Shown: piece after piece, positions 7,296-15,612 of the stretch
Layout: each line of letters opens with the position of its first letter
Numbering within the stretch: position 1 is the stretch's first letter
Virus record (IMG/VR): IMGVR_UViG_3300033997_000107
Coordinates: 1 to 25,958 of that record
Direction: 5' to 3' (one strand)
DNA: 25,958 nucleotides
From: a virus
Notes under the pieces: generated by a model
Databases searched by the model: none
What the model saw: only the letters and a program-made list of their open reading frames with translations
What the model was told of the DNA's origin: nothing
Translations under genes and position numbers: made by a program

Positions 7296-8390
7296 ATGTT
7301 CCTCACCCAGCAAGCAATCGCCGCCCATCCTCGCCTGATGGGCCACTACCAGGAGTTGCAGGCCAACCGCAACATCTGGAACAACCAAAACGCCGCGATG
7401 ATCACCCACCACCGCGGCGCCATGACCCCAGAAATGCTGGCCTGCAACGCGCTCGCCGGCCTGGGTCGTGAGTTCTGGGCCGAGGTCGACGCCCAGATCA
7501 TCCAGTACCGCAACCAGGAAACCGGCATGGAGATCGTCAACGATCTCCTGCAGGTGCAGACCGTGCTGCCGATCGGCAAGACCGCCAAGCTCTACAGCGT
7601 GGTCGGCGACATCGCCGATGATGTGTCGGTGAGCATCGACGGCCAGGCCCCGTACTCCTTCGATCACACCGAGTACAACTCCGATGGCGACCCCATTCCG
7701 GTGTTCACCGCCGGCTACGGTGTCAACTGGCGCCATGCCGCCGGCATGAACACTGTCGGCATCGACCTGGTTCTGGACTCGCAGGCTGCGAAGCTCCGCA
7801 AGTTCAACAAGCGGATCGTTGCCTACACCCTGGACGGCGCCACCAACATCCAGGTCGAGAACTACCCGGCTCAGGGTCTGCGCAATCACCGCAACACCAT
7901 CAAGGTCAACCTGGGCTCCGGCGCCGGCGGCGCGAACATCGACCTGACCACCGCCACGCCGCAGCAGATCATCGACTTCTTCACCAAAGGCGCATTCGGC
8001 CAAGCTGCGCGTGCCAACAAGGTGGACGCCTACGATGTTCTCTGGGTTTCCCCGGAAATCAACGCCAACCTGTCCCAGCCCTACATGATCACCATGGGCG
8101 GCGGTGCCAACGCGGTGGTGGCCGGCACCGTGCTCGATGCGGTCATGCGCTTCATCCCGGCGCGCGCGGTTCGCCAGACTTTCGCCCTGTCGGGCAACGA
8201 GTTCTTGGGCTACCAGCGCCAGCGCGACGTGGTCACCCCGCTGGTCGGCATGGCTACCGGCGTTGTGCCGCTGCCGCGGCCGCTGCCGCAGGTCAACTAC
8301 AACTTCCAGATCATGAGCGCCATGGGCATCCAGGTGAAGAAGGACGACGAAGGTCTGTCCGGCGTGATCTACGGCGCCAACCTGGCGTAA
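7296..8390 (+). CDS. Major capsid protein
   Basis: This 364-residue protein has the right size and place for the HK97-fold shell subunit, after protease, scaffold and decoration genes. It has a helical N-terminus, an acidic/aromatic beta-rich centre (DDVSVSIDGQAPYSFDHTEYNSDGDPIPVF), then an A-domain-like Gly/Ala stretch and a C-terminal region ending in YGANLA. It resembles the uncharacterised major capsid families of Pseudomonas siphoviruses (DUF6260-like) by overall layout. TAATAGGAG precedes the ATG by a short spacer. No processed delta domain is obvious, since scaffold is provided separately. Confidence 0.85.
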   Translation: MFLTQQAIAAHPRLMGHYQELQANRNIWNNQNAAMITHHRGAMTPEMLACNALAGLGREFWAEVDAQIIQYRNQETGMEIVNDLLQVQTVLPIGKTAKLYSVVGDIADDVSVSIDGQAPYSFDHTEYNSDGDPIPVFTAGYGVNWRHAAGMNTVGIDLVLDSQAAKLRKFNKRIVAYTLDGATNIQVENYPAQGLRNHRNTIKVNLGSGAGGANIDLTTATPQQIIDFFTKGAFGQAARANKVDAYDVLWVSPEINANLSQPYMITMGGGANAVVAGTVLDAVMRFIPARAVRQTFALSGNEFLGYQRQRDVVTPLVGMATGVVPLPRPLPQVNYNFQIMSAMGIQVKKDDEGLSGVIYGANLA

Positions 8391-8400
8391 GGAGAGCGAC

Positions 8401-8859
8401 ATGCCCAAGTATGAGGTGATCAAACCCTGGAACGGCGTTTCCAAGGGCCAGGTGCTGGAACTCGACACTCTGGCTGCGGCGCTCCTGCCGAACGTGCGCG
8501 AGGTTGGCGCACTCAGGAACGGAAGCCTGACCTTGGACGTTTCGGCCCAGGTCGACGAAGCGGCCAGGCAAGCTCTCGCCGAAGCGCGTGCATCCGTCGA
8601 TGCCATGATCGACGAAGCCAAGGCCCAGGCCGAAGGCATCATCGCCGCGGCCAACGCGGAAGCAGCGAGTATCCGGGAGCAGGCCAAGGCCCAGGCCGGC
8701 ACCCTGACCCCGGCGATCCCGGACGGAAGCGAGCGCCGCGAGCTGATCAAAGCGCGCCTGAAGGAACTGAAGATCGAGTTCGATGGCCGCCAGGGCGAGG
8801 AAGCGCTTGCCGCCCTGCTGCCGGAGGGCGAACTGGCGAAGCTGTTCCCGGCCAAGTGA
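8401..8859 (+). CDS. Capsid-associated protein with coiled coil and HeH/LEM-like C-terminus
   Basis: A 152-residue protein follows the major capsid gene. The N-terminal 45 residues (YEVIKPWNGVSKGQVLELD) look like a small beta domain, residues about 50-100 form an Ala/Glu-rich helix suited to a coiled coil, and the C-terminal 40 residues (RRELIKARLKELKIEFDG...EEALAALLP) resemble the helix-extended-loop-helix fold seen at the end of phage proteins that touch nucleic acid. It may be a minor capsid or head-closure component. I do not recognise an exact family. GGAGAG lies upstream of the ATG. Confidence 0.6.
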   Translation: MPKYEVIKPWNGVSKGQVLELDTLAAALLPNVREVGALRNGSLTLDVSAQVDEAARQALAEARASVDAMIDEAKAQAEGIIAAANAEAASIREQAKAQAGTLTPAIPDGSERRELIKARLKELKIEFDGRQGEEALAALLPEGELAKLFPAK

Positions 8860-8876
8860 CCGGTGCGTGACGAGAG

Positions 8877-8892
8877 GCCGCCTGCGGGCGGC
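8877..8892 (+). terminator. Hairpin after capsid block (first of two)
   Basis: A perfect 6-bp GC-only stem GCCGCC/GGCGGC with a TGCG tetraloop is followed by TTCGTCGTTT. The U-tract is poor, so it may act as an mRNA-stabilising 3' hairpin for the capsid message rather than a strong terminator. Confidence 0.5.
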
Positions 8893-8904
8893 TTCGTCGT
8901 TTCT

Positions 8905-8932
8905 GGCCCCAGAAATGGGGCCTTCTTCTTTC
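8905..8932 (+). terminator. Hairpin after capsid block (second of two), terminator-like
   Basis: A 6-bp stem GGCCCC/GGGGCC with loop AGAAAT is followed by TTCTTCTTTC. It stands 13 nt after the first hairpin and just before the next ribosome binding site. The pair is the only clear break in the late operon before the tail genes and could attenuate transcription below the capsid gene. Confidence 0.6.
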
Positions 8933-8943
8933 AGGAATCGGAC

Positions 8944-9345
8944 ATGATCACAGTTGAACAGGCCCGGCAGTACCTGCAGAGCCAGGGCATCGACAACGTG
9001 CCCGATTTCATCCTCGCGGCGTGGATCGAGCAATTGCAGGAGATCCAGGACTGCCTGGATGCCCACTACCCGGCATCGACCGCGCTGCTGATTCAGGCCT
9101 ACCTGCTGGCGCTGTTTGCGCTGGCCCAGGCCGACAAGTACATCAGCAGCCAGACGGCCCCATCCGGCGCTTCTCGATCGTTCCGCTACCAGGCCTTTGC
9201 TGATCGCTGGAAGGCGCAGTTGGCCCTGCTGAACGCCCTGGACAAACACGGATGTGCGACGGGACTGATCCCGCCGAATCCAACCCAAACCGCCCATGGC
9301 GGCCTTTGGATCGCACGAGGCGGCTGCATGTGTGGTGACTCATGA
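8944..9345 (+). CDS. Putative head-tail connector protein
   Basis: This 133-residue, mostly helical protein (ITVEQARQYLQSQGIDNVPDFILAAWIEQ at the start) lies in the position of head-completion/adaptor proteins, which are small helical proteins docking on the portal. A Cys/Gly-rich end (RGGCMCGDS) is unusual. I chose ATG 8944, with AGGA 7 nt upstream, over a longer frame that would cross the double hairpin. Its TGA overlaps the next ATG. The role is inferred from size, helix content and place, not from a recognised motif. Confidence 0.6.
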   Translation: MITVEQARQYLQSQGIDNVPDFILAAWIEQLQEIQDCLDAHYPASTALLIQAYLLALFALAQADKYISSQTAPSGASRSFRYQAFADRWKAQLALLNALDKHGCATGLIPPNPTQTAHGGLWIARGGCMCGDS

Positions 9346-9662
9346 GCACGACAGCGAATTGGAGTTACACCAACACGGCGACGGTTCGGCCATTCCTGCA
9401 CTTCGACCTTTCGACTCAGGAGGCCGTTTACGGCCCTGAGTACGAAATCGCCTGCACCTGGGTAGCGAAGGGAGAGCAGGTCCGCGACAACAGCGGCGCC
9501 GAATTCGTATCGCGACACCAGATATTCACCGAGGACCGCCGGCCGAAGTACCTGGACCTGATCCAGTTCGACGGCTCCAACGGCTGGGAAGAGATTCGCT
9601 CGGTGACGAACTGGGACATGAGCTTTTTTGGAGAGGATCCTGATTTTCTGCTCGTGACTTAG
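9342..9662 (+). CDS. Putative head-completion protein
   Basis: A 106-residue, beta-rich, Trp/Phe-rich protein overlaps the preceding gene by 4 nt (ATGA). Small beta-barrel head-completion or stopper proteins usually lie here between connector and tail-completion genes, so I infer that role. The 3' end (ACT TAG) overlaps the stop codon of the convergent HNH endonuclease by 4 nt, so the endonuclease insertion may have set or altered this C-terminus (ending PDFLLVT). Comparison with relatives lacking the endonuclease would show whether residues have been lost. Confidence 0.6.
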   Translation: MSTTANWSYTNTATVRPFLHFDLSTQEAVYGPEYEIACTWVAKGEQVRDNSGAEFVSRHQIFTEDRRPKYLDLIQFDGSNGWEEIRSVTNWDMSFFGEDPDFLLVT

Positions 9663-10144
9663 ATTCGAACCACGTAACCAAGTCTCTCCTCAGCTAATTT
9701 TCTTGCTGCCACTGCGTCAGCTTTATCTATGAAATTGCCCAGGTGGATGCATTTCATGCTGTCCCATATCTGCGCGTACCAGCGACCGGTTCGCTTGTTC
9801 AGGTAGACACCAGGGTGCCCAGAAGTGTTGTTCTTCGAGACTTTATTGTTCTTGGTGTTGGTGGATTGAGGCACTTCACGAAGGTTGGATATCCGGTTGT
9901 TGGTGAGAACTCCATCGAAGTGATCCACCACCCCATTCGGCAGCCTCCCGTGGACGTAAATCCAGGCAAGACGATTTGCCTGATGGCGCTTTCCGTCGAT
10001 CTTGATCACCAAGTATCCACGCGCATCAATGGTGCCCGCCTGACGACCGGCTATGGCTCGATTGGAGAGCGTTTGCCTCCAGGTAAAAAGGCCAGTTTCG
10101 GGTTCGTAGATAACTACCTCTTGCAATCGCTGTGCGGTGAGCAT
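9659..10144 (-). CDS. HNH homing endonuclease with AP2-like DNA-binding domain
   Basis: This 161-residue protein is encoded against the late operon. Residues about 45-95 carry an HNH_3-type core: NRLAWIYVHGRLPNG, then VVDHFDGVLTNNRISNLREV, with catalytic His in VDHFDG and the closing Asn residues. The C-terminal part, GHPGVYLNKRTGRWYAQIWD to the end, matches AP2 DNA-binding domains seen in phage free-standing homing enzymes. I chose the ATG at 10144 because AGGAG lies just upstream; longer open frames antisense to the next gene are not credible. It has no obvious job in virion assembly and is best read as a selfish element that cuts endonuclease-free relatives nearby. Confidence 0.9.
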   Translation of the reverse strand: MLTAQRLQEVVIYEPETGLFTWRQTLSNRAIAGRQAGTIDARGYLVIKIDGKRHQANRLAWIYVHGRLPNGVVDHFDGVLTNNRISNLREVPQSTNTKNNKVSKNNTSGHPGVYLNKRTGRWYAQIWDSMKCIHLGNFIDKADAVAARKLAEERLGYVVRI

Positions 10145-10201
10145 CGTCAATTCTCCTGCGCGTGTGCGGCGCATGAATTCTATCCAATACGGTGACCTGA
10201 C

Positions 10202-10606
10202 ATGGCAATCCAAGGAATCGACCGCGTCCGGCGGAATCTTCGTATGGCTGTCGAAAACATCGCCGGCGGTGTTTCCGAGCGCGCTGTTTATGAGGTGCTG
10301 AGCCAGGGAGCGACAAAGGCGCAGACCATGACACCGATCGACACATCGACTCTGGTCGACAGCCAAACGGCCCCCCAGATCACTGTTGGCTCCAATGGGG
10401 TCGAGGGGAGCGTCGGTTACACCGCCGCCTACGCGGCGGCAGTCCACGAAGCGCCAGGTACTCTCGCCGGCCAGCCGCGCGACGAGAACGACCCCAGCCG
10501 GGGAGACTACTGGGATCCGAATGCGGAGCCTGAGTTTCTCACGAAAGGTTTTGACCAGATCATTCCAGCTATCCCGGCCATCCTCCGCAGGACCTACCGC
10601 GTATGA
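10202..10606 (+). CDS. HK97 gp10-like head-tail joining/tail completion protein
   Basis: This 134-residue protein resembles the HK97 gp10 family: an N-terminal helix, then a TPIDTSTLVDSQT segment and a beta region with YTAAYAAAVHE, the family's recurrent Y-A-xx-VHE motif. Members bridge the neck to the tail. The ribosome binding site is weak, which may reflect disruption of coupling to the upstream gene by the HNH insertion just before it. It overlaps the next gene by 4 nt (ATGA). Confidence 0.8.
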   Translation: MAIQGIDRVRRNLRMAVENIAGGVSERAVYEVLSQGATKAQTMTPIDTSTLVDSQTAPQITVGSNGVEGSVGYTAAYAAAVHEAPGTLAGQPRDENDPSRGDYWDPNAEPEFLTKGFDQIIPAIPAILRRTYRV

Positions 10607-10977
10607 CCCCCTACGACGCCTTCCAGGACTGGCTGGCTTCGATCCTGGGCGAGGGCTACCTGTACAGCCGTGGGATGTGGGTCGACCACCCCTCGCTCGA
10701 CTCGGCATTCATCGCAGCGATCCAGCAAACCGGCGGTCCGCCGACTCAGGTCGACGTCCGTCGCCTGCGGTTCAAGGTGATCCTCCTCGGCCCGAAGGGC
10801 GTCCGGAAACACGTTGCCGACGTCGGCAACTCAATCGAGACCCTGGCGCAGGCAGCGCTTGGCGACAGCGTCCCCTGTGGCGCCGCATCTGTTCGGGCAA
10901 TCGGAGAGCCGATCGGGCCCGGATACACCACGGAAAACCGGGCCTGGTACAGCCTGGACCTTGAAGTTCTCTACTAA
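10603..10977 (+). CDS. Putative tail terminator protein
   Basis: A 124-residue protein sits between the gp10-like gene and the tail tube gene, where siphoviruses encode the tail terminator that caps the tube and joins head to tail. It has an N-terminal helix (YDAFQDWLASILG), a beta core (VDVRRLRFKVILLGPKG) and C-terminal beta strands (YSLDLEVLY) in keeping with that fold. It starts with ATGA overlap on the previous stop. Function is inferred from order and predicted fold. Confidence 0.68.
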   Translation: MTPYDAFQDWLASILGEGYLYSRGMWVDHPSLDSAFIAAIQQTGGPPTQVDVRRLRFKVILLGPKGVRKHVADVGNSIETLAQAALGDSVPCGAASVRAIGEPIGPGYTTENRAWYSLDLEVLY

Positions 10978-10991
10978 TCAGGAGGCCAGAC

Positions 10992-11987
10992 ATGGCTTGC
11001 AAGAAGCTCAAATTTCCGGGCCGCGACGTCGTGCTCGAGTATTACATCGGGTGCGGCGATGCGCTGCCGGCGGAGAATGACTGGCGCCGTTTCGGGTCGC
11101 TCCGCACGAAGGAGTACACTGTCGAATGGGACACCATCGACGCAACCGACTCCGACTCGGTCGGCGCGCTGCGCGAGAACCTGGCCAGCTTCCAGACGCT
11201 GACCATTTCCGGTGACGGTACCGTAAAGGCCTCCGGCGCTGGCGCGCAGAACCTGATCGACCTGACGAGGCATGTCGTGAAGCCGGACGCGACCGGCGGA
11301 CAGCCTGTTGTCTGGATGCGCATGACTTTCCCGGACCTGACTTTCACCGCGTTCATGCTCATCAGCAACCTCAGTCGTTCCGCGCCGTACGACGATGTCA
11401 CCACCTACAGCTTCGAGGCTTCGGCGACCGCTTCCGACTTCGGCCTGATCGTCGAGGATACCCCCGATGCGGATGCGCCGGACCCCACCAGCATTCAGGT
11501 CGTGCCGGAGACCCTCTCGCTTACCGTTGGCGAGGGCTTCAACTTCGAAGGCGTCGTGCTGCCTGTTGGCGCTCCGCAAGGCCTGCGCTGGACCTCGACC
11601 GCTCCGACCGTGGCCGCAGTGAACGCGGTTACCGGCGAGGTCAGCGCGCTGTCGGCCGGCACCGCCACGATCACCGCTGCCTCCAGCGTCGCCCCTGGTG
11701 TTACCGATACCGCAACCGTCACGGTCATCCCGCTGGTGCAGGGGATTACCGTCTCGCCGACCTCCGTCTCGATCGCTGAAGGCGCCACCCAGCAACTGAC
11801 CGCCGCTGTATCTCCGACTGGCGCGGCTCCTGGCCTGGTCTACGAAAGCGCGGCGCCGGCCATTGCCACCGTGAACTCGAGCGGCCTGGTTACCGGCGTT
11901 GATGTGGGCACCACCACGGTGAAAATCACCAGCGCGGCACGTCCCTCGGTCAGCGTGACCGTTCCGGTAACCATCACTGCACCGTGA
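10992..11987 (+). CDS. Major tail tube protein with two C-terminal Big_2 Ig-like domains
   Basis: This 331-residue protein has a tail tube domain at about residues 1-160 (YTVEWDTIDATDSDSVGALRE, SFQTLTISGDGTVK), which forms the hexameric rings of the tail. Two bacterial Ig-like (Big_2) domains follow, at about 165-247 and 248-331, each with the VTPTSVSIAEG...LTATVSP and GTATITAAS patterns. Such domains project from the tail surface and are thought to aid weak binding to cell surfaces. CAGGAGG precedes the ATG by 6 nt. The two Ig modules are the reason for its greater length than a plain tube protein. Confidence 0.88.
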   Translation: MACKKLKFPGRDVVLEYYIGCGDALPAENDWRRFGSLRTKEYTVEWDTIDATDSDSVGALRENLASFQTLTISGDGTVKASGAGAQNLIDLTRHVVKPDATGGQPVVWMRMTFPDLTFTAFMLISNLSRSAPYDDVTTYSFEASATASDFGLIVEDTPDADAPDPTSIQVVPETLSLTVGEGFNFEGVVLPVGAPQGLRWTSTAPTVAAVNAVTGEVSALSAGTATITAASSVAPGVTDTATVTVIPLVQGITVSPTSVSIAEGATQQLTAAVSPTGAAPGLVYESAAPAIATVNSSGLVTGVDVGTTTVKITSAARPSVSVTVPVTITAP

Positions 11988-12601
11988 TCCTCACCGAGAT
12001 CGGTGAGATAGGCGTACACATGGCCTCGGGGGAGTTCTTTCTCCTGCGGCCGTCCCTGTACGCCATGACCCAACTCGGTACGCCGGCCGAGATTGTCGAC
12101 GTCTTCGCGCGAGTCATGAGCGACCCGATCACCGAGAAGCACCAGGCGGACCAGTTCGCCGACGCCCTGGCCGTGGTGGTGGCCTGTAGTGAGCAGGATC
12201 TGTCCGACGTGTTTGGCTACTACGACCAGGACCTGGTCTACCGGCCAGGAACTGCGGACCCCGAGCACCTTGTGCACCTCGCGCGCTGCCTGCTGAAGCA
12301 CGGCGTCACCGGGGCGCTTCCGCCGCTTCCCCGGCGCCATGACGAAGAGCCGAACTACTCGGCGGAATTCGTGGCGCGGGAGTACGTCGCGACTGCGATA
12401 GCGCATTTGGGGCTCAGCGAGCGCGACGCATGGTCCATGACCATGACCGGCCTGATCGGCGCTCTGCGCGCGAAATACCCCCCAACCGAATCGAACGCTC
12501 CGGGCGCCAGAGCCCCGACCGCGGCAGAGCATGACGCGACGATGGAGTGGTTCGACAAGATCGAGGCCAAGCGCAAGGCGCGGGCGAAAGGAGCACCCTG
12601 A
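11984..12601 (+). CDS. Tail assembly chaperone (DUF6246-like)
   Basis: This 205-residue protein sits directly before the tape measure gene, where tail assembly chaperones lie. Its start (ILTEIGEI...FLLRPSLYAMTQLGTPAEIVDVFARV) resembles DUF6246. I use the GTG at 11984, overlapping the tail tube stop (GTGA), because the first 12 residues fit that family; ATG at 12020 is the alternative. The acidic/basic C-terminal tail ends at a TGA sharing a base with the tape measure ATG. I looked for a slippery site for a G/GT-type frameshift and found none. Confidence 0.75.
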   Translation: MILTEIGEIGVHMASGEFFLLRPSLYAMTQLGTPAEIVDVFARVMSDPITEKHQADQFADALAVVVACSEQDLSDVFGYYDQDLVYRPGTADPEHLVHLARCLLKHGVTGALPPLPRRHDEEPNYSAEFVAREYVATAIAHLGLSERDAWSMTMTGLIGALRAKYPPTESNAPGARAPTAAEHDATMEWFDKIEAKRKARAKGAP

Positions 12602-15600
12602 TGGCTGAGAATGTCGGCAGCATCTATTACACCGTCGAGGCGGATACCTCTGGCCTTGTAAACGGCACGAATGCTGCTGACCGTTCATTGGATCAGATGC
12701 AGGCAACCATGCGGCGTGCTGATAGCGAGGCGGCACGTCTCAACACGACTGTCATCAAGCTTTCGTCGGCTATTAAGACGATCATCGCGGCGTCAGCGCT
12801 CCGCGAGATGGCCAGCATGGTCCAGTCCTATCAGGAGATGGCTGACAGGGTTCGTCTGGCGTCTGCAAGCCAGGAAGAGTATGAAAACGTACAGGCCAGA
12901 CTGCTCCGTACCGCCAACGGGACATACCGAGCGCTCTCCGAGGCGCAGGAACTCTACATCCGCACTTCTGCAGGCCTGAAAGCTCTCGGATACGACACAA
13001 CGTCTGCACTGGATGTGATGGATTCGCTGTCGTATGCATTCGTGACCAATGCGACCAAGGCGGATGCAGCAGAGGCAGCGATCAGCCAGTTCTCCAACGC
13101 AATCAACACCGGCAAGGTTTCGGCTGACCAATGGGAAACAATCTCCAGCGCAGTCCCGTCTGTTATTGAGGATATCGGCGCCGCTGCAGGTAAGACGGGG
13201 GCGGAAGTCAGGAGTCTTGGTGCGCAGGGGCAATTAACGGCGCAAATGCTCACCGAGGGTCTACGTAAGTCCTTAGAAGAGAACTCCAAGGCAGCCGCCG
13301 GCATGTCCAATAACCTGACCGATGCAGGGGTCAGGATTCGCACTGCATTTACTCAAGTCCTTGTTTCGTTGGAAGACCAGACTGGTGCCCTTCAAACATT
13401 CACCAATGGTCTTATTTCGGCTGCTGATGCGCTTCTTGAGTTCGGGCTTGACTCGGAAAAAATGGCAGCATTTCTCGACACTGCAACAGTCGCAGCAGCT
13501 TCTCTGGCCTCTGTTGTGGCTGGGCGTCTAGTTACCTCCCTGTATGCAGCAGGTGCGGCCCAAGTGCAAAGATTGCGGGCAACGCTTGAGCAGATAGCAG
13601 CTGATCGGAATGCTGCTATAGGTGCACTGCGCCGGGCAGAGGCAGAGAAGGCGGCGGCCGCCGCGGCTGTCGCTCTGGCTCAGGCGGACTTGAATGCCGC
13701 TAGGGGTTCGAATGCCCACGCAACAGCTCTAAACGCGCTGCTGGCCGCTAAAGAGCGCGACTTGGCCGCCACAAGGGCACTAACGGCTGCTCAAACAACG
13801 CTGAATGGTGTAGCAACCACCGGGACAGTGGTAATGGGAGGCCTTCGAGCGGCAATGGCGTTCCTCGGCGGACCGCTTGGGGTTGTTCTGTTGGCCGCAA
13901 CCGCGATCGCAACATTTGCAACGAATGCACGGGAGGCGAAAGAGCCTACGGACCTTCTAACTCTGTCCGTTGAAAAGCTTGGACAGGCACAGCTGAAGGT
14001 TGCGCGACTGGATATCGACAAGCGAATCCAGGCAGTGAGCGACAAGCTCAAACTGCTTGGGGAAAACTATGCGTTCGCGGCAAAAGAAGCCCAGGGCTCT
14101 GGTCGAAGGGCCAATCGGTACGCTGAAGATGCCGTGCGTATCCAAGGCGCGGTCGAGGAGCTTACGCAGGAGCTTGACCAGCTACAGAAAAAACGTTCAG
14201 ACGTCGACGCTGCCCTGGATAAAAAGAGTTCATCCCCATCCGGTAATGGCCCGGGTCGCCAGGCAAACCCGGAGGATACAAAGGCTCTCCAGAATCTTCG
14301 CGACGAAGCTGAACTATCTGCTCTCGCGGGTGAAGAACGGGCGAAGCTTGCCGCGCGCAAAAAGCTCAGTGCTGATGCCACAAAAGAGGAGATAGCGGAG
14401 GCGGAGCGTCTCGCTGTCCAGATATTCCGCAACAGCGAAGCACGGAAGCAAGAGAAGAAGTCAGCCTCTGATACAGCCTCTACGGTCAAAAAGTCGATGG
14501 AGGAGCAGCGTCGCGCTGCCCTGGACAATGAGAAGACTATCGGAGACCTTTCCCAGCAACTGGCACAGGCTGGACTGAAGGGAAAAGAACTGGCAGAAGC
14601 TGGGGCGCAATCTCGCCTTAATCCATTCGCCACGCCGGAGCAGATCGCCCAGGTCCGCGCACTCGCCGCAGCTCTGTACGAAGCGCAACAGGTCGAAGCC
14701 AACAAGCAGTTGCTGGGTCAGATGGACCCGATCGCCGGCGAAGACCAGCGCTATCAGACCGAACTGGAGAATCTGAAAAAGCTGAACGAGGCCAAGTTGC
14801 TCGAGGACCAGCGCTACTTGGAACTCAAGACCCAGGCCGAGCAACAGCACGATGCCACGATGAAGCAACTGGAGGAGGAGCGATTCCGCCGCCAGGCTGC
14901 CGGCAACGAGATGATCATGGCAACGCTGGATCAGGTGCAGCAGGCCGGCACGAACGCTCTGACTGGGCTGATAACCGGGGCGAACAACGGTGCCGATGCC
15001 ATGCGACAACTGGCCGGCGCTATGCTGAACCAAGTCGTCGGTGCCCTCGTCAAGGTCGGCATCGAGCAGGCGAAGAACTTCATCATGGGTCAGGCCCAGC
15101 AGGCGGCTGCGGCGACGACAGCCGCAGCGACCGGCGCCGCTATGGCTTCTGCCTATGCGCCAGCCGCTGCTGCCGCTTCGGTTGCGTCATTCGGCGGGGC
15201 GGCAACGGCTGGTCTTACCGCAATGGCGGCCGCCATCCCGGCAATGCTTGGGATGTTCGCTGGAGGTCGCCAGTACGGCGGTCCCGTAGGGGCGGGCGGC
15301 ATGTACCGGATCAACGAGAACGGCGCACCAGAGGTATTCCAGGCTGCGAATGGCCGGCAGTACATGCTGCCGAACACCCGTGGAGAGGTGATCAGCAACG
15401 GCGACGCCTCCGCTCAAGGCTCGCCGCAGATCAGCCTGCAGATCATCAACAACGGTCCGCCGGTTTCCGCCACCGCCGCCATGGACGGGAACAACCTGCG
15501 GGTAACTCTCGATGCGGTCGAGCAGGACTTTGCCAACAAGGTTTCGTCTGGCCAGGGGCTTTACCCGAAAGCAATCGAAGGCGCCTATGGATTCAAGAGG

Positions 15601-15612
15601 GCAGGGCGATGA
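12601..15612 (+). CDS. Tail tape measure protein
   Basis: This 1003-residue protein sets tail length and is the longest gene in the window. The N-terminal 240 residues form a tape measure domain (GSIYYTVEADTSGLV, then KADAAEAAISQFSNAINTGK). Long helical, Ala/Glu/Lys/Gln-rich stretches follow, with hydrophobic segments near 411-441 and 835-886 that may insert in the inner membrane for DNA entry. AAAGGAG lies 7 nt before the ATG; the longer frame from 12547 is ignored. The first two thirds use more A/T-ending codons than the last third, suggesting a mosaic junction near 14640. Confidence 0.93.
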   Translation: MAENVGSIYYTVEADTSGLVNGTNAADRSLDQMQATMRRADSEAARLNTTVIKLSSAIKTIIAASALREMASMVQSYQEMADRVRLASASQEEYENVQARLLRTANGTYRALSEAQELYIRTSAGLKALGYDTTSALDVMDSLSYAFVTNATKADAAEAAISQFSNAINTGKVSADQWETISSAVPSVIEDIGAAAGKTGAEVRSLGAQGQLTAQMLTEGLRKSLEENSKAAAGMSNNLTDAGVRIRTAFTQVLVSLEDQTGALQTFTNGLISAADALLEFGLDSEKMAAFLDTATVAAASLASVVAGRLVTSLYAAGAAQVQRLRATLEQIAADRNAAIGALRRAEAEKAAAAAAVALAQADLNAARGSNAHATALNALLAAKERDLAATRALTAAQTTLNGVATTGTVVMGGLRAAMAFLGGPLGVVLLAATAIATFATNAREAKEPTDLLTLSVEKLGQAQLKVARLDIDKRIQAVSDKLKLLGENYAFAAKEAQGSGRRANRYAEDAVRIQGAVEELTQELDQLQKKRSDVDAALDKKSSSPSGNGPGRQANPEDTKALQNLRDEAELSALAGEERAKLAARKKLSADATKEEIAEAERLAVQIFRNSEARKQEKKSASDTASTVKKSMEEQRRAALDNEKTIGDLSQQLAQAGLKGKELAEAGAQSRLNPFATPEQIAQVRALAAALYEAQQVEANKQLLGQMDPIAGEDQRYQTELENLKKLNEAKLLEDQRYLELKTQAEQQHDATMKQLEEERFRRQAAGNEMIMATLDQVQQAGTNALTGLITGANNGADAMRQLAGAMLNQVVGALVKVGIEQAKNFIMGQAQQAAAATTAAATGAAMASAYAPAAAAASVASFGGAATAGLTAMAAAIPAMLGMFAGGRQYGGPVGAGGMYRINENGAPEVFQAANGRQYMLPNTRGEVISNGDASAQGSPQISLQIINNGPPVSATAAMDGNNLRVTLDAVEQDFANKVSSGQGLYPKAIEGAYGFKRAGR

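Noticed and set aside
4641-8855. A 1404-codon open frame on the minus strand opposite the head genes
   Set aside because: It is antisense to five well-supported head genes in GC-rich DNA, where biased third positions keep the opposite frame open. It has low-complexity content and no sensible domain.
9743-10195. 150-codon plus-strand frame across the HNH gene
   Set aside because: It is antisense to the recognisable HNH/AP2 protein and has no domain or good ribosome binding site.
10145-10708. N-terminal extension of the HNH/AP2 gene to 349 residues
   Set aside because: The extension is antisense to the gp10-like and tail terminator genes and lacks homing-enzyme features. The ATG at 10144 has AGGAG just upstream.
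12541-12610. Programmed -1 frameshift between chaperone and tape measure (G/GT type)
   Set aside because: The end of the chaperone gene reads CGG GCG AAA GGA GCA CCC TGA, which has no X-XXY-YYZ slippery heptamer. The AAAGGAG there serves as the tape measure ribosome binding site.
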